Shown here: positions 12,601-23,512 of the stretch, one piece after another
How positions within the stretch are numbered: the first letter of the stretch is position 1
Layout of the letters: each line of letters starts with the position of its first letter
Assembly: GCA_947846985.1 (NCBI GenBank)
Contig: CANTUZ010000024.1
Span: forward strand, 1,903,046 to 1,967,045
Direction of reading: 5' to 3'
From: Fratercula arctica
Taxonomy: Eukaryota > Chordata > Aves > Charadriiformes > Alcidae
DNA: 64,000 nucleotides
Notes under the pieces: generated by a model
The model's input: the letters and a program-made list of their open reading frames with translations, nothing else
The model's database searches: none
Told to the model about the DNA's origin: nothing
Position numbers and translations under genes: made by a program

Positions 12601-15600
12601 TCAGGGTTGGGATGGGAGTTGGAATCAGGGTTGTGAATTGGGATTGGGGATGGGAATTGGGGTGGGATCGGGATTGGGATTGGGGTTGGGAATCGGGATG
12701 GGAGCTGGGATTGGGGTTGGGAATTGGGATGGGGCTTGGGATGGGGGTTGGGATGAGGACGGGAATCGGGATCAGGGTTGGGATGGGAGTTGGGATTGGG
12801 GTTGTGAATTGGGATTGGGGATGGGAATTGGGGTGGGATCGGGATTGGGATTGGGGTTGGGAATCGGGATGGGAGCTGGGATTGGGGATTGGGACGGGGA
12901 TGGGAATTGGGATGGGGCTTGGGATGAGGACGGGAATTGGGATCAGCGTTGGGATGGGAGTTGGAATCAGGATTGTGAATTGGGATTGGGGATGGGAATT
13001 GGGGTGGGATCGTGATTGGGATTGGGGATGGGAAATGGGATCGTGGTTGGGATGGGGATGGGAATTGGGATGGGGCTTGGGATGGGATTGGAGTTGGGGA
13101 TAGGAATTGGGATTGGGGTTGGGATGGGCATTGGGATTGGGATGAGGGATGGGATTGGGGTTGGGAATTGGGATCGGGATTGGGAATTGGGATGGGAATT
13201 GGGATCAGAGTTGGGATGGGGATGGGAATTGGGATGGGGTTTGGGATGGGAATTGGGATTGGGGTTGTGAATTGGGATTGGGGATGGGAATTGGGATGGG
13301 ATCAGGGTTGGGAACTGGGATTGGGGATGGGAACTGGGATGGGGGTTGGGATTGGGATCAGGATTGAGATCAAGGGTGGGAACTGGGATGGGATTTGGAT
13401 TGGGGTTGGGAATTGGGATCGGGGTTGGGATGGGGATGGGAATTAGGGTGGGTTGGGAGTTGGGATCGAGGTCGGGATTGGTATCAGGATTCGGATCGGG
13501 AGAAGGTCAGGATGGGGATGGGAATTGGGATGGGGATTGGGAGTGGGGTTGGGATGGGGGATGGGATTGGGGTTCGGAATTGGGATGGGAATTGGGAGCG
13601 GGGTCAGGATTGGGAGCAGGGATCAGGGTTGGGATTGGGATGGGAATTGGGATTGGGGTTGGGATAGGGGTTGGGATTGGGGATGGGATTGGAGTTGGGA
13701 ATTGGAATCAGGGTTGGGATTGGGATGGGAATTGGGATCAGGGTTGGGATCAGGATGGGAATTGGGATGGGGATGGAGATGGGAATTGGGATGGGGGTTG
13801 GGATCGGGATTGGTATGGGGATCAGGATGGGGATTGGGAGCAGGGTTGGGATTGGGAGTGGGGTCGGGATTGGGATTGGGATCAGGGATGGGATCGGGGT
13901 TGGGAAATGGCATGGAAGTTAGGTTCGGGATGGGGATTGGGGTTGGGATTGGGATCAGGGTCAGGATTGGGATCGGGGTTGGAATTGGGATGGGGGTTGG
14001 GATCAGGGATGGGATTAGGGTTGGGAATTGGGACTGGAAATGGGAACTGGGATGGGGGTTGGGATTGGGATCAAGGTTGGGAACTGGGATTGGGGATGGG
14101 AATTGGGATTGGGGTTGGGATCAGGATGGGGATTAGGGTTGGGATTGGGATTGGGGTTGGGATTGGGAGCGGGGTCAGAATTGGGATGGGAATTGGGTTG
14201 GGGATGGGAATTGGGATTGGGGTTGGGACTGGGATCAGGGTCGGGACTGGGATTGGGGTCAGGATTAGGATTGGGATCGGGATCTGGCTCAGCCTCACAC
14301 CACCCCTCCCTGGCAGCACTGAAGCCTTCAGCCCTGAGCAGGGCGGGCGGGCAGATGCCACCCGGCTGATGATCGTGGTGACGGACGGGGAGTCCCACGA
14401 TGGCGAGGAGCTGCCCGAGGCGCTGGCCGAGTGCGAGAAGCGCAACGTCACCCGCTATGCCATCGCGGTGAGCGCCACGGCCACCTCCCTGCCCGCCAGC
14501 TGGGAGGAGGCACCGTGCCTCAGTTTCCCCATTCCCCCTTTGTGCCAGGCTGCAGTGGGGGAATGCCATCCCGGCTGCGTTGGGGTCCGGATCTGGCCCC
14601 CGGGTGACGCTGGGTCCCCTCTCCCCAGGTGCTGGGGCACTACCTCCGCCGGCAGCAGGACCCTGAGGATTTCATCCGCGAGATCAAGTACATCGCCAGC
14701 GACCCAGATGAGAAATACTTCTTCAACGTCACCGACGAGGCTGCCCTCAACGACATCGTGGATGCCTTGGGTGACCGCATCTTCAGCCTGGAAGGTGACG
14801 TGGGGCCGGATCCGGGTCTGGACCCTGGGTTGGGGGTGCAGAAAAACCGTCTGGAACCACATCTGGAGGAATCCCATCTCCTTTCCCCTCCCCAGGAACC
14901 CACGGGTACAACGAGAGTTCCTTCGAGCTGGAGATGTCCCAGATCGGCTTCTCCATCCACCTCCTGGAGGTGAGATGGCCAGGACCGGGCAGGATGCGGC
15001 CCTGGGGAGGGCTGGGGGTGGGGGAGGAACGGCAGCCACCACCTGTCCCGGGAGCTTTGCAGAAGTGGAAAATAGTCCTTATCCCAGCCCGGGATTGGGC
15101 ATCCCCGGCACTGAGTGTCCCAGACGGGGCAGGGTGACGTTTTTTGGGGGGGGTTGGAGACAGTGAGACATGACCATGCACGCGATGTCCTCGAGGCGTG
15201 TGACACACGCTTCCCCCCAGGCTCCCATCCCACTGACAGCATCGTGTCACCCCCCTGCCCAGGACGGGATCCTCTTCGGCACTGTGGGAGCCTACGACTG
15301 GGATGGGGCCGTGCTGGAAGAGAGCCGCCGTGGCCGCATCATCCCCCCCCGCAAAGCCTTCCAGAAGGAATTCCCGCTGGAGCTGAAGAATCACGCGGCT
15401 TATTTGGGTACAGGAGGGGTGTCCCGAGGGATGCAGGGTGAACCGGGGATGCAGCATGTCCTGGGGATTCCGGGGTGAACCAAGGGTGCTCCATGTCCCA
15501 GTGCTACAGGGCAAAATCATCAGCAACTGAGGGATGCTCCGTGTCCCAGGGATGCTCCATGCCCCAGGGATGCTTCATGCCCCAGGGATACAGTGCTCCC

Positions 15601-18600
15601 CAGGGATGCTCCATGCCCCGGTGATGCTCCATACCCAGGGATGTGGTGTTCCCCAGGGATGCTCCATACCCCAGGGATGGCGGGGTGTCCCAGGGATGCT
15701 CAGTGTCCCAGGGATGCTCCATGCTCAGGGATGCTCCATGCCCCAGGGATGCGGTGCTCCCCAGGGATGCTCCATGCCCCAGGGATGCCCCATGCCACAG
15801 GGATGTGGTGTTCCCCAGGGATGCTCCATGCCCTGGGAGTGTTCCATGCCCAGGGATGCTCCATGCCCCAGGGATGCTCCATGCCCCGGGGATGCGGTGC
15901 TCCCCAGGGTTGCTCCAGGCCCCAGGGATGTGAGGTGCCCCAGGGATGCTCCATGCCCAGGGCTGCAGTGTTCCCCAGGGATGCTCCATGCCCCAGGGAT
16001 GCTGGTTGCCCCAGGGATGCTCCATGCCCCAGGGATGTGGGGTGCCCCAGGGATGCTCCATGCCCAGGGCTGCAGTGTTCCCCAGGGATGCTCCATGCCC
16101 CAGGGATGCTGGTTGCCCCAGGGATGCTCCATGCCCCAGGGATGTGGGGTGTCCCAGGGATGTGGGGTGCCCCAGGGACACAGGGTGGCAGAGCAATGGC
16201 TCCACCAGCCCCAGAGCTTTTCCCTGCTGCTGAGGCAGGTTACGCCGTCTCCTCTCTGCGGCTCCCTGGCGGGCAGCGCCTGTACGTGGCCGGGGCCCCG
16301 CGCTTCCAGCACAAGGGCAAGGTGATCCTCTTCGAGATGGACACCACAGGGACCGTGACGGTGGCCCAGGCACTGACAGGGGAGCAGGTAGGGGCTGTTG
16401 GGGCCCGGAGGCGGGGGGAGGAGACAGCCATGGGGAAGGGCTGCTGGCAGCCCCCAGGCTCACGCAGCCCCACTGTGACCCACAGATCGGCTCCTACTTC
16501 GGCAGCGAGGTGTGTGTCCTGGACGTGGACGGCGACGGGGTCACCGACGTGCTGCTGGTGGCAGCTCCCATGTACCTGGGTGCCCAGAGCAGGGAGACGG
16601 GGAGGGTGTATCTCTACAGAGTGGGGCAGGTGAGGGGCTCGGGGCGGGGTGGGGATGGGGGATTGGGGGATGTGGGGGGATCGGGGGATGTGGGGGAGGG
16701 ATCGGGATACACAGTAGAGCTGGGGGGGGGGGGATGCACTAGGAGTGGGGGGACATGATAAGGTTGGGGGGATGCAGCAGGGGCAGGGGGATGCAGTGGA
16801 ATTGAGGGGGACTTGGAAGGACTCGGTGGGGGGGGTGTCACAGCAGGGTTTGGGGGGGGGGACAGGGGGGTCACAGCAGGGCTTGGGAGCTGCAGCAGGG
16901 CTGAGGGGGTGACACAGCCCAGGGGATCCTCCTGCTCTCCCCACCTTTGCGGGGGGCTCAGCTGTGGAGCACACGGGGCTGGACCCAGCACCGTGGGGTA
17001 CCAAGGGCCACCCTGTGCCCCCCCCACCCTCCCCCCCCCTCAGCACCTCCTGGCCCCTGCCGGCACCCTGCACACCGACAAGAAGCCACAGGATGCCCGC
17101 TTCGGCTATGCCCTGGCCGCCGTGCCCGATCTCAACCACGACGGCTTCAATGACGTGGTGGTGGGGGCTCCGCTGGAGGACGGGCACCGCGGTGCCATCT
17201 ACGTTTACCACGGCGCCCCGGGCACCCTCCTGCCCCATTACAAGCAGGTGAGATGGGACCTGGGGGGTGCTGGGGGGAGGTCTCTCACTGCCATCTTGGC
17301 TGGGGCTGGGGCGGGGTGGGTGGGTGTCTTTATTAGGTGGAGCACAACCTCACACGAGACAGCAGTGAAGCCAGTGCTTGCCCTGCTCTCACCTCCCCAG
17401 CGCGTCGAGGCGGCAGCGCTGGGTCCGACCCTCAGCTATTTTGGGCGCAGCCTGGACGGGCGGCTGGACATGGATGGGGACGGGTTGGTGGACCTGGCCG
17501 TGGGGGCGCAGGGGGCGGCCGTGCTGCTGCGGTGAGTCCTGGGGACAGGAACGGGCGGAGGGGACAGCTCAGGGCCACCCGGCTCAGCCCTGCCTGGCAG
17601 GACGCTCTCGGGCATCTCCCGGACTCCCCTATGCCTCAGTTTCCCCTTGCAATAAGAGGAGGAGAGCTTGGGGACGGTGCAGGGATGGATGTCACCGTCC
17701 CAGTGAGCATCCTGGTGGTACTGTCCCCTTGCTGCCAGGTCCCGCCAGATCGTCCAGGTCAACACGTCGCTGACGGTGGAGCCACCAGCCATCAACGTCA
17801 TCCAGAAGAACTGCCAGCGCAGCGGCACCGGCGCCGTCTGCCTCCGGGCCAGAGTCTGCTTCCGTGCCGGCACCCGCGCCCGGGGCCAGCGGGACAGGGA
17901 CATCGGTGAGTGACGGGGGGACAGGATGGGCACCTGGAGCATCCCAGGGTGTCCCTGGAACATTCCAGGAGCATCCCTGGAGTGTCCCCATACTATCACC
18001 AGAGCATCCATATGCCCATCCCAGTGTGTCCCCAGAGAATCTCCAGGGCTTCCCCAGAGCATCCCCCGAGCTACCCAGGAGCATCCCTGCGGTGTCCCCT
18101 GAATGTCACCGGCGCATCCATACGCCAATCCCAGATCATCCCAGGATGACCCTGGAGCATTCCCAGAGCATCCCCAGACCATCCCAAGAGCATCCCTGGG
18201 GTGTCCCCAGAGTATCACCGGAGCAGCCATATGCCATCCCTGGAGCATCCCAAGCACATCCTCAGGGTGTCCCTGGAGCAGCCCTGATGTATCCCCAGGG
18301 CATGCTTGGAGCTTCTCCAGAGCATCCCTGCAGCATCCACAGAACATCCCTAGAGCATCCCTGTGGTGTCCCCTGGGCTTCCCCAAAGCATCCCAGGAGC
18401 ATCCCTGGGATGTCCCTTGAATATCACCGGAGTATCCATATGCCGTCTCCGCAGCACCCCAAGAGCATCCTCAGGGTGTCCCCAGAATATCCCTGATGTA
18501 GCCCCCAGTGCATCCCTGGAGCATCCCAGGGTGTCCCCGGAGCATCTCCAGGGTGTCCCCCACCCCGTGGGTGGTCCCAAGCGCTGACACACACACACAA

Positions 18601-21600
18601 CCCCCCCTCCATCCTTGTCCCCACACAGAGCTCCGGTACAACGTGTCCCTGGAGGAGAGGACCCCGGGAGCCCGGGCTGCCTTCGACTCCGGCGCCCGGC
18701 GGTTGCTGCAGCGTCACCTCGAGCTCTCGCTGGGGCGGCAGAGCTGCCTCCGCTTCCTCTTCCACGTCCTGGTGAGCCGCAGTGGGACCCCTCCCTGGGA
18801 CATGGGTGGCTTTTTCCACCCCCCTCCCACTCCCCCACCCCTCCCCCAGCAGCACTGGGGGCTAACGGGGACCCCTCCGCCCTCCCCAGGACACCACGGA
18901 CTATCTGCGACCCCTCAGCTTCACAGTGAGGTTGGCCATGGCCGAATCCACCGGACCAGTGCTGGATGAGACGTCCCCCACCACCATCCGGAAACTGGTG
19001 GGTGCTGGTGGAGGTGGCCGCATCCGGGATCACCCCCGGTGCTCCCAGCTCCTTCGGGACGGTGAGGTTGGCCATGGCCGAATCCACCGGACCGGTGCTG
19101 GATGAGACATCCCCCACCACCATCCAGAAACCGGTGGGTACTGGTGGAGGTGGCCACATCCGGGATCACCCCCGGCTCCTTCCAGATCCCCTTCTTCAAG
19201 GACTGCGGGGAGGACGATGAGTGTGTCACGGACCTGGTGCTCAGGGCCACCATGGATGTGGTGGGCTCCAGGTATGGGGTGTCCCTGGGGTTGAGCTGTG
19301 TCCCAGGGAGTCCCCGGGGCCATAACCCCCCTCGTGGCTGCAGGCAGAGCCCCCACGTCCTGCGCAAGGGCAGGAGGAAGGTGATGGTGGACGTGGTCCT
19401 GGAGAACAAGAAGGAGAACGCCTACAACGCCAGCCTCCTCCTCCGCTTCTCCAGCAACCTCCACTTCTCCAGCCTCGCACTTGAGGTACAGGGCCATTGG
19501 GGGGGGTCCCCCAGCCCCACCTGGGCCCCACCCCAGCCCCTCCAAGAGATCATAGTCCTTCCAGCCCTGTACAGACCCTCCAGCCCATCCCAGGACAAAG
19601 ACTGGGGTCTCTCCAGTCTTGCAGAGATTCTCCAACCTATTCTCATCCCCAACCCACCCCAGGTGGGAGGCAGGGGTCCATTGGGCCCATATGGACCCCC
19701 CAACCCATCCTAAGTGGGAGGTGGGGGGTCCATTTAGTCCTATATTAGTCCCCCAACCCATCCCAGGTGGGAGATGGGGGGGTTCATACGGCCCATATGG
19801 GCCCCCAACCCATCCTAGGTGGGAGGTGGGGGTCCATTTTGCCCCATATGGGTCTCCCAACCCATCCCACATGGGAGATGGGGGGTCCATATGGGTCCCC
19901 CAACCCATCCCAGCTGGAAGATGGGGGGGGTCCATGTGGCCCTAGGTGGGGCTCACAATGGATCCCAGGTGGGGTTCCATAGGGCTCCTCACCCCTGTGC
20001 TCACCCTGAGCGCCCCCCAGCTCCCTCCCATCCCCATCCCCATCCGGCCATGTCCGTCCCCCCCCGCAGGACCCCAGCTCGGTGAAGCTGGAGTGCACGG
20101 CGCTGGCAGGTCACCGCCGCCTCTGCAGTGTCGGCTACCCCGTCTTCCGCTCACTGGCCAAGGTAGGGGCCCGGGACGCCCCCCCCCAGGACCCACACCT
20201 GGGACTCCCATGCACCCATCCCACCCCACCGACGGCCCCACTCGCCCCCAGGTCTCCTTCACCCTGGAGCTGGAGTTCAGCTGCTCCATCCTCCTCGACC
20301 GAGCCGAGGTCACCCTCGAGGCCAGAAGGTAGGATGGGGGGGGGCGGGGGGGCTGCACCCATGGGGTGGGTTTGGGGGCTGGGGGGAAGGATGGGGGTCT
20401 CAGGGTCCTCCCCATTGTCACATCTCCCCCCTCCAGTGACAGCACCGAGGTGACGCCAGAGGACAACGCGCTCCAGCTCTCTGCCCCCATCCGCTACGAG
20501 CCCGACCTCTTCCTCTCCAGGTAGGGCTGGGTGGAGCGGGGCAAAGATGGGGGGAGGGCGTTCGTGGTGCTGGGGGCAGGATCCGACCCCGCTCTCGTCC
20601 TGGCAGTGACGCCAACCTGCACCGCTACGAGGTTCACCCGCTTGGCACCTTCCCCCACGGCCCCGGCCCCGAATTCAAGACCACGGTGAAGGTGAGGGGA
20701 GATTTGGGGGTGTGGGGGTGTTTTGGGGGTGTTTTGGGGGTCCTGGCTCACCCCACTCTCCCCCCAGGTGCAGAATTTGGGGTGCTACCCAGTCCGAAAC
20801 CTCACCCTCCGCATGGCCCTGCCAGCCCTGGGCTACCGCCGCGCCACCTTCCTCTCCGTCACACGCGTCCTGGCCGATAATGTGAGTCCCTCGCCCAAAC
20901 TGGGGGTGCTGGGGTGGGGGGGGGGGGGGGGAGGGGTCCCTGCACACACACCCCCACACCCCCCCCCAGCACTAAGCCCAGCTCTTCTCCCCCCACCCAG
21001 GCTACCTGCATGCTGCGGACCCCCCCCGAGGAGCCGCGGCAGCGGGGCACGGCCCCGGTGATCCCGGTGCACCCCGAAGACCTTCTGCACGTGGACAGGC
21101 TGGTGAGAGTCACCCTGAGCTGCCCCCAGCTGGGGTTTGGGGGGGGCTGGGGTGGGGGGGGCTCCCCCGCCATGGCACCCCCACATTTCACCCCATAGGA
21201 CTGCGCCAACGCCTGGTGCCAGGAGCTGAGCTGCCGGTTGGGGCGGCTGGACCGCGGCGGGGAGGCCTCCATCCACGTCCTCCGCGCCATCCACAATGAC
21301 TTCTTCCGTGGGGTGAGGAGGGGGGAGATGGGGAAGGGTGACCCCCCCACACCCCCCCCACCCCCAATGCTCTGGGGCAGAGCGAAGAGCTCGGGGTGGG
21401 AAACATGGCTTGAACCCCCCACCACCACCCCCCCCCTTTTCCCCATCCCCAGGCTAAATTCAGGAGCGTGAGGGTGGTCAGCACGGTCTGGTTGGGGGTC
21501 CCGGGGAGCAGCGTGCTGGTGCTGGAGGAGGGGGCACATCGGAGGGAGGTAGGAGCCCCCCCAGACCCCTGTCACACCCCAAATCTGAGGGGCAGGGCTG

Positions 21601-21940
21601 TGGGGAGACCCCCCATCCCCACTCGCTCCTTCTTCCCCGCCCCCCCCCCCAGATGGTGCTTGAAATCATCCAGGCGAAGCGGGTGCCCGTCTCCCTCTGG
21701 ATCCTGGTGGGCAGCGTCCTGGGGGGGTTGCTCCTCCTGGCCCTGATCATCTTCTGCCTGTGGAAGGTGAGAACAGGGCCGGGATCGGCTTTGGAGGAGG
21801 GGGGGGGAACAGACAGCAGGGGAGAGGGGGCTCTGCCCGCCATCCCCACGCTCCCCTCCACCCTCTCCCTCTCCCCCCAGCTGGGCTTCTTCACCCGCAA
21901 GAAGCTCCCCGAGGAGGAGGAGGAGAAGGAGGAACAGTGA
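3367..21940 (+). CDS. ITGA10: Integrin alpha-10 (collagen-binding, I-domain integrin)
   Basis: Collagen receptor alpha chain that pairs with beta-1 in cartilage-type cells. Thirty coding exons join in phase to 1163 aa (human 1167): 3367-3418, 6658-6769, 8226-8323, 8457-8545, 8653-8767, 8852-8979, 12220-12368, 14317-14467, 14629-14794, 14896-14969, 15263-15407, 16239-16387, 16486-16629, 17044-17247, 17401-17531, 17739-17905, 18629-18771, 18890-18997, 19186-19271, 19344-19485, 20070-20162, 20252-20328, 20437-20520, 20607-20691, 20768-20881, 21001-21102, 21199-21312, 21453-21548, 21653-21766, 21881-21940. All introns are GT-AG. Signal peptide is in exon 1. The inserted I domain (exons 6-9) has MIDAS D168-x-S170-x-S172. 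Calcium-binding FG-GAP loops [18 protein letters not shown] and DMDGDGLVD follow in exons 13-15. Transmembrane helix is about 1119-1143, with tail motif KLGFFTR. Sequence matches ITGA10 throughout, notably the tail, rather than ITGA11, ITGA1 or leukocyte integrins. Confidence 0.97.
4160..6215. repeat. Intron 1 minisatellite, 21-bp unit with 788-bp higher-order repeat
   Basis: About 2 kb of tandem copies of a 21-bp unit built from GGGGTGCTGGGTGCTG plus a CATTT or TATTT tail, with interspersed variants. A distinctive variant containing GATGCTGGGGTACCATCCAT occurs in blocks starting near 4501 and 5289, exactly 788 bp apart, so longer segments have themselves been duplicated. Because 21 is divisible by 3 the array stays open in several frames on both strands; those frames are not genes. 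Confidence 0.95.
6905..7845. repeat. Intron 2 minisatellite, 21-23-bp unit
   Basis: Roughly 940 bp of tandem copies of GGAAACTGAGGCAGGGAATG with GGG/ATG linker variants; the 3' end (after about 7610) decays into diverged copies. The core AAACTGAGGCA is the same phrase found once in several other places in the window. Confidence 0.95.
9100..12190. repeat. Intron 6 minisatellite, about 3.1 kb
   Basis: Built of roughly 20-bp modules such as GATGCCATTGTCCCCAGGGT, GATGCCATCATCCCTGTGGT and GATGCCACCCATGGGGT, which together form a 57-bp unit in the 3' two thirds. The 5' third is more diverged and uses other modules. It fills almost the whole intron between I-domain exons 6 and 7. Confidence 0.95.
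12395..14290. repeat. Intron 7 G-rich minisatellite with about 171-bp higher-order repeat
   Basis: About 1.9 kb of GGGATT, GGGGTT, GGGAATT and GGGATGG-type hexamer-like modules, with nearly every G run on the coding strand. A marker module with GTGAATTGGGATTGGGGATG starts near 12461, 12633, 12804 and 12975, giving a 171-172-bp higher-order period in the 5' part. It separates I-domain exons 7 and 8. Confidence 0.95.
15530..16190. repeat. Intron 11 minisatellite, 18-bp unit
   Basis: Tandem copies of CCCCAGGGATGCTCCATG and close variants (for example GGTTGCCCCAGGGATG). It is open in several frames because 18 is divisible by 3. Confidence 0.93.
17930..18560. repeat. Intron 16 diverged minisatellite
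   Basis: Loosely repeated modules around GAGCATCCCTGGGGTGTCCC and ATCACCGGAGCATCCATATG. Copies are diverged and of unequal length, so this is an old or degrading array. Confidence 0.8.
18926..19185 (+). repeat. 136-bp tandem duplication of ITGA10 exon 18 end plus donor
   Basis: The last 72 nt of exon 18 (18926-18997), its GT donor and the first part of the intron are repeated directly at 19062-19185. The second exon-like copy (19062-19133) differs at about four positions, keeps an open frame ending in the codons for TIQKP, and keeps a GTGGGT donor. It lacks the start of the exon. The genuine exon 19 acceptor lies at the end of the second copy. Confidence 0.92.
19655..19975. repeat. Intron 20 minisatellite
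   Basis: Five to six copies of a module of roughly 50-60 bp made of CCCAACCCATCCCAGGTGGG, a run of Gs, and a GGTCCATATGGGCCC-like palindromic part. Confidence 0.85.
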
Positions 21941-22272
21941 GGGCAAGCGGTGGCCCCTCGAGCCCAGCGCCGTGGGGTCGGGCCCACCTCCCTTCCCCAT
22001 CCTTGGGGACAAGCAGGGGCTCGGGATTCTGCCACCGTGTGTGTCCCCCCCCCCACCCCATTCCCGCCTCGGCTCCATCCTTGCGGAGGGCGATGCCTCC
22101 GCGGGGGCTGGATTGTGCTGGCACAGGGATTGCAGCCAGGTGAGGTTGGAGGTGGAGGGGGGGGGGGTGGGGGGGTGGAAGGAGCCCCCCAGATGTGACC
22201 CGAAGGACTCGGGGGTGGTTGTGGAGGTGGGGAAAGGGGGAAAGGGACCGGGCTGAAAAGAGCAGCTCCACC

Positions 22273-22278
22273 AATAAA
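22273..22278 (+). terminator. ITGA10: ITGA10 poly(A) signal
   Basis: Canonical AATAAA 333 bp after the ITGA10 stop codon, followed by a GT-rich stretch, so the 3' UTR is about 0.35 kb. Confidence 0.8.
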
Positions 22279-23490
22279 GCTCAGCCCCGTGGAGATGCTC
22301 CAGCCTGTGGTACCCGCCGCCGCGCTCCGCCTGCATCCCTGGCGCCGCCCCAGCCTCGGGGATGCTCCAGGAGTGGAAACTCTTCCAACTCCCAGCAAAA
22401 AAAAAACAAAAAACAAAAACCAACAACACTGAAACACTCTGGAGAGGCACCAGCGACAGCCAGGAAATATAAAGCAATAGGGGGATAAAAGGCGGGGGGG
22501 GGGTGTATGTGTCCAAAATCCACCCCAAACTCCCCCCTCCAAGGTCCCTTCGGCCCCGCGTCTCCCCCTGCCCTCGCCGGGTCCTGCCTCGCGAGACGCC
22601 CTGGAAGCGTCTGGCTTAAATTCTGCCCCACGGGGGAAGAAATCCCCGATTTCAGGCACTTCAGGGCTGAGCCAGCACCGGGTGCGAGAGGGAGGGACTG
22701 GGGAGAAGGTGTGGGCCCCCCCACCCCTCCCAGCACCCCCAAAACCCACCCCTGCATGCGGGGTGCTTTGCGGGAGCCTGAAATCCTAAATAACAGGGAA
22801 AAGCAACGGGAGAAACCCAGCAAAGAAAACCCTGAAAACGGGATCTCGCTGCAGGTTAAAGCATTTTCCCTTTTGGGTTCACCACCCGACGCGGCCGAGA
22901 GCCATTTATTGTCTCCAAACTCCCAACCCCGGCCATGAAAAAGCCCAAAACGAGCTTTTTGGCTTTTAAAGGGGTGCAGCGTCCGAGCAGGAGCTGCTTT
23001 TCCAGGGGGGAGCCTGGCAGGTTGCGGGGCGATGGCGGAGCGAGCGCCTCCCCCTCCGCTTTCCTCCCCCCCAACACACGCTCCCAGCCCTGGAAAAGCT
23101 TCGTCCGAACGCCCCCCCCGTCCCCGTCCCCTCGCTGGGGGGTCCCAGCCCTGGGGGAACGGTGGGGAAACCTCCTCCCCCAGCACACAGGTCTCCTTCC
23201 CCCGAAAAGAGGGAGCCAGGAGGGGGGTGTCGGGGCGTCTGTCCCCCAGGAGCCAAGTCCTGGAGGATGGGAGTCAGCGCCGTGGGAGAAGGGACAACGC
23301 CGTCGCCTCGAAACACCGTCCCACCGCTGCTCCCCCCTCCCCAGCCCACAGCCGCTCACCTCCAGCACCCAAATCAGACTTTTTCTCCCCAGAAAAGCCC
23401 CTTTACGGCCCCCTCCAGGGGGGGTTCTTTCCATGCCAGTCAGGCCCCGAGCTCCTCCTCCAGCCCCACCAACCTCTCTCCACGTCCGCT
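22279..23490. other. Convergent ITGA10/RNF115 intergenic stretch
   Basis: Separates the two convergent genes. Apart from a minus-strand AATAAA (22905-22910) that could be an alternative RNF115 poly(A) site, I see no gene, RNA or clear transposon. Open frames here are uninformative GC-rich frames. Confidence 0.5.
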
Positions 23491-23506
23491 CTTCTTTATA
23501 AAGGCC

Positions 23507-23512
23507 TTTATT
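23507..23512 (-). terminator. RNF115: RNF115 poly(A) signal
   Basis: AATAAA on the minus strand, giving a 3' UTR of about 1.55 kb from 25039 down to about 23490. That UTR holds long A/T and G/C homopolymer stretches, including G runs at 24039-24057 and 24420-24442. Confidence 0.7.

Noticed and set aside
12395..14290. Interstitial telomere repeat
   Set aside because: G-rich hexamer-like modules are GGGATT/GGGGTT mixtures, not TTAGGG arrays.
13346..15166. 606-aa open frame joining a Gly-Met-Ile repeat to real integrin sequence
   Set aside because: It is the G-rich intron 7 array running in frame into ITGA10 exon 8 and following intron; splice sites and homology show the exon begins at 14317.
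3367..21940. Leukocyte integrin (ITGAM/ITGAX/ITGAL) or ITGA11
   Set aside because: The I-domain flanks, the KLGFF tail with glutamate-rich end, the total length, and the neighbours RNF115, POLR3C, NUDT17 and PIAS3 all fit ITGA10.
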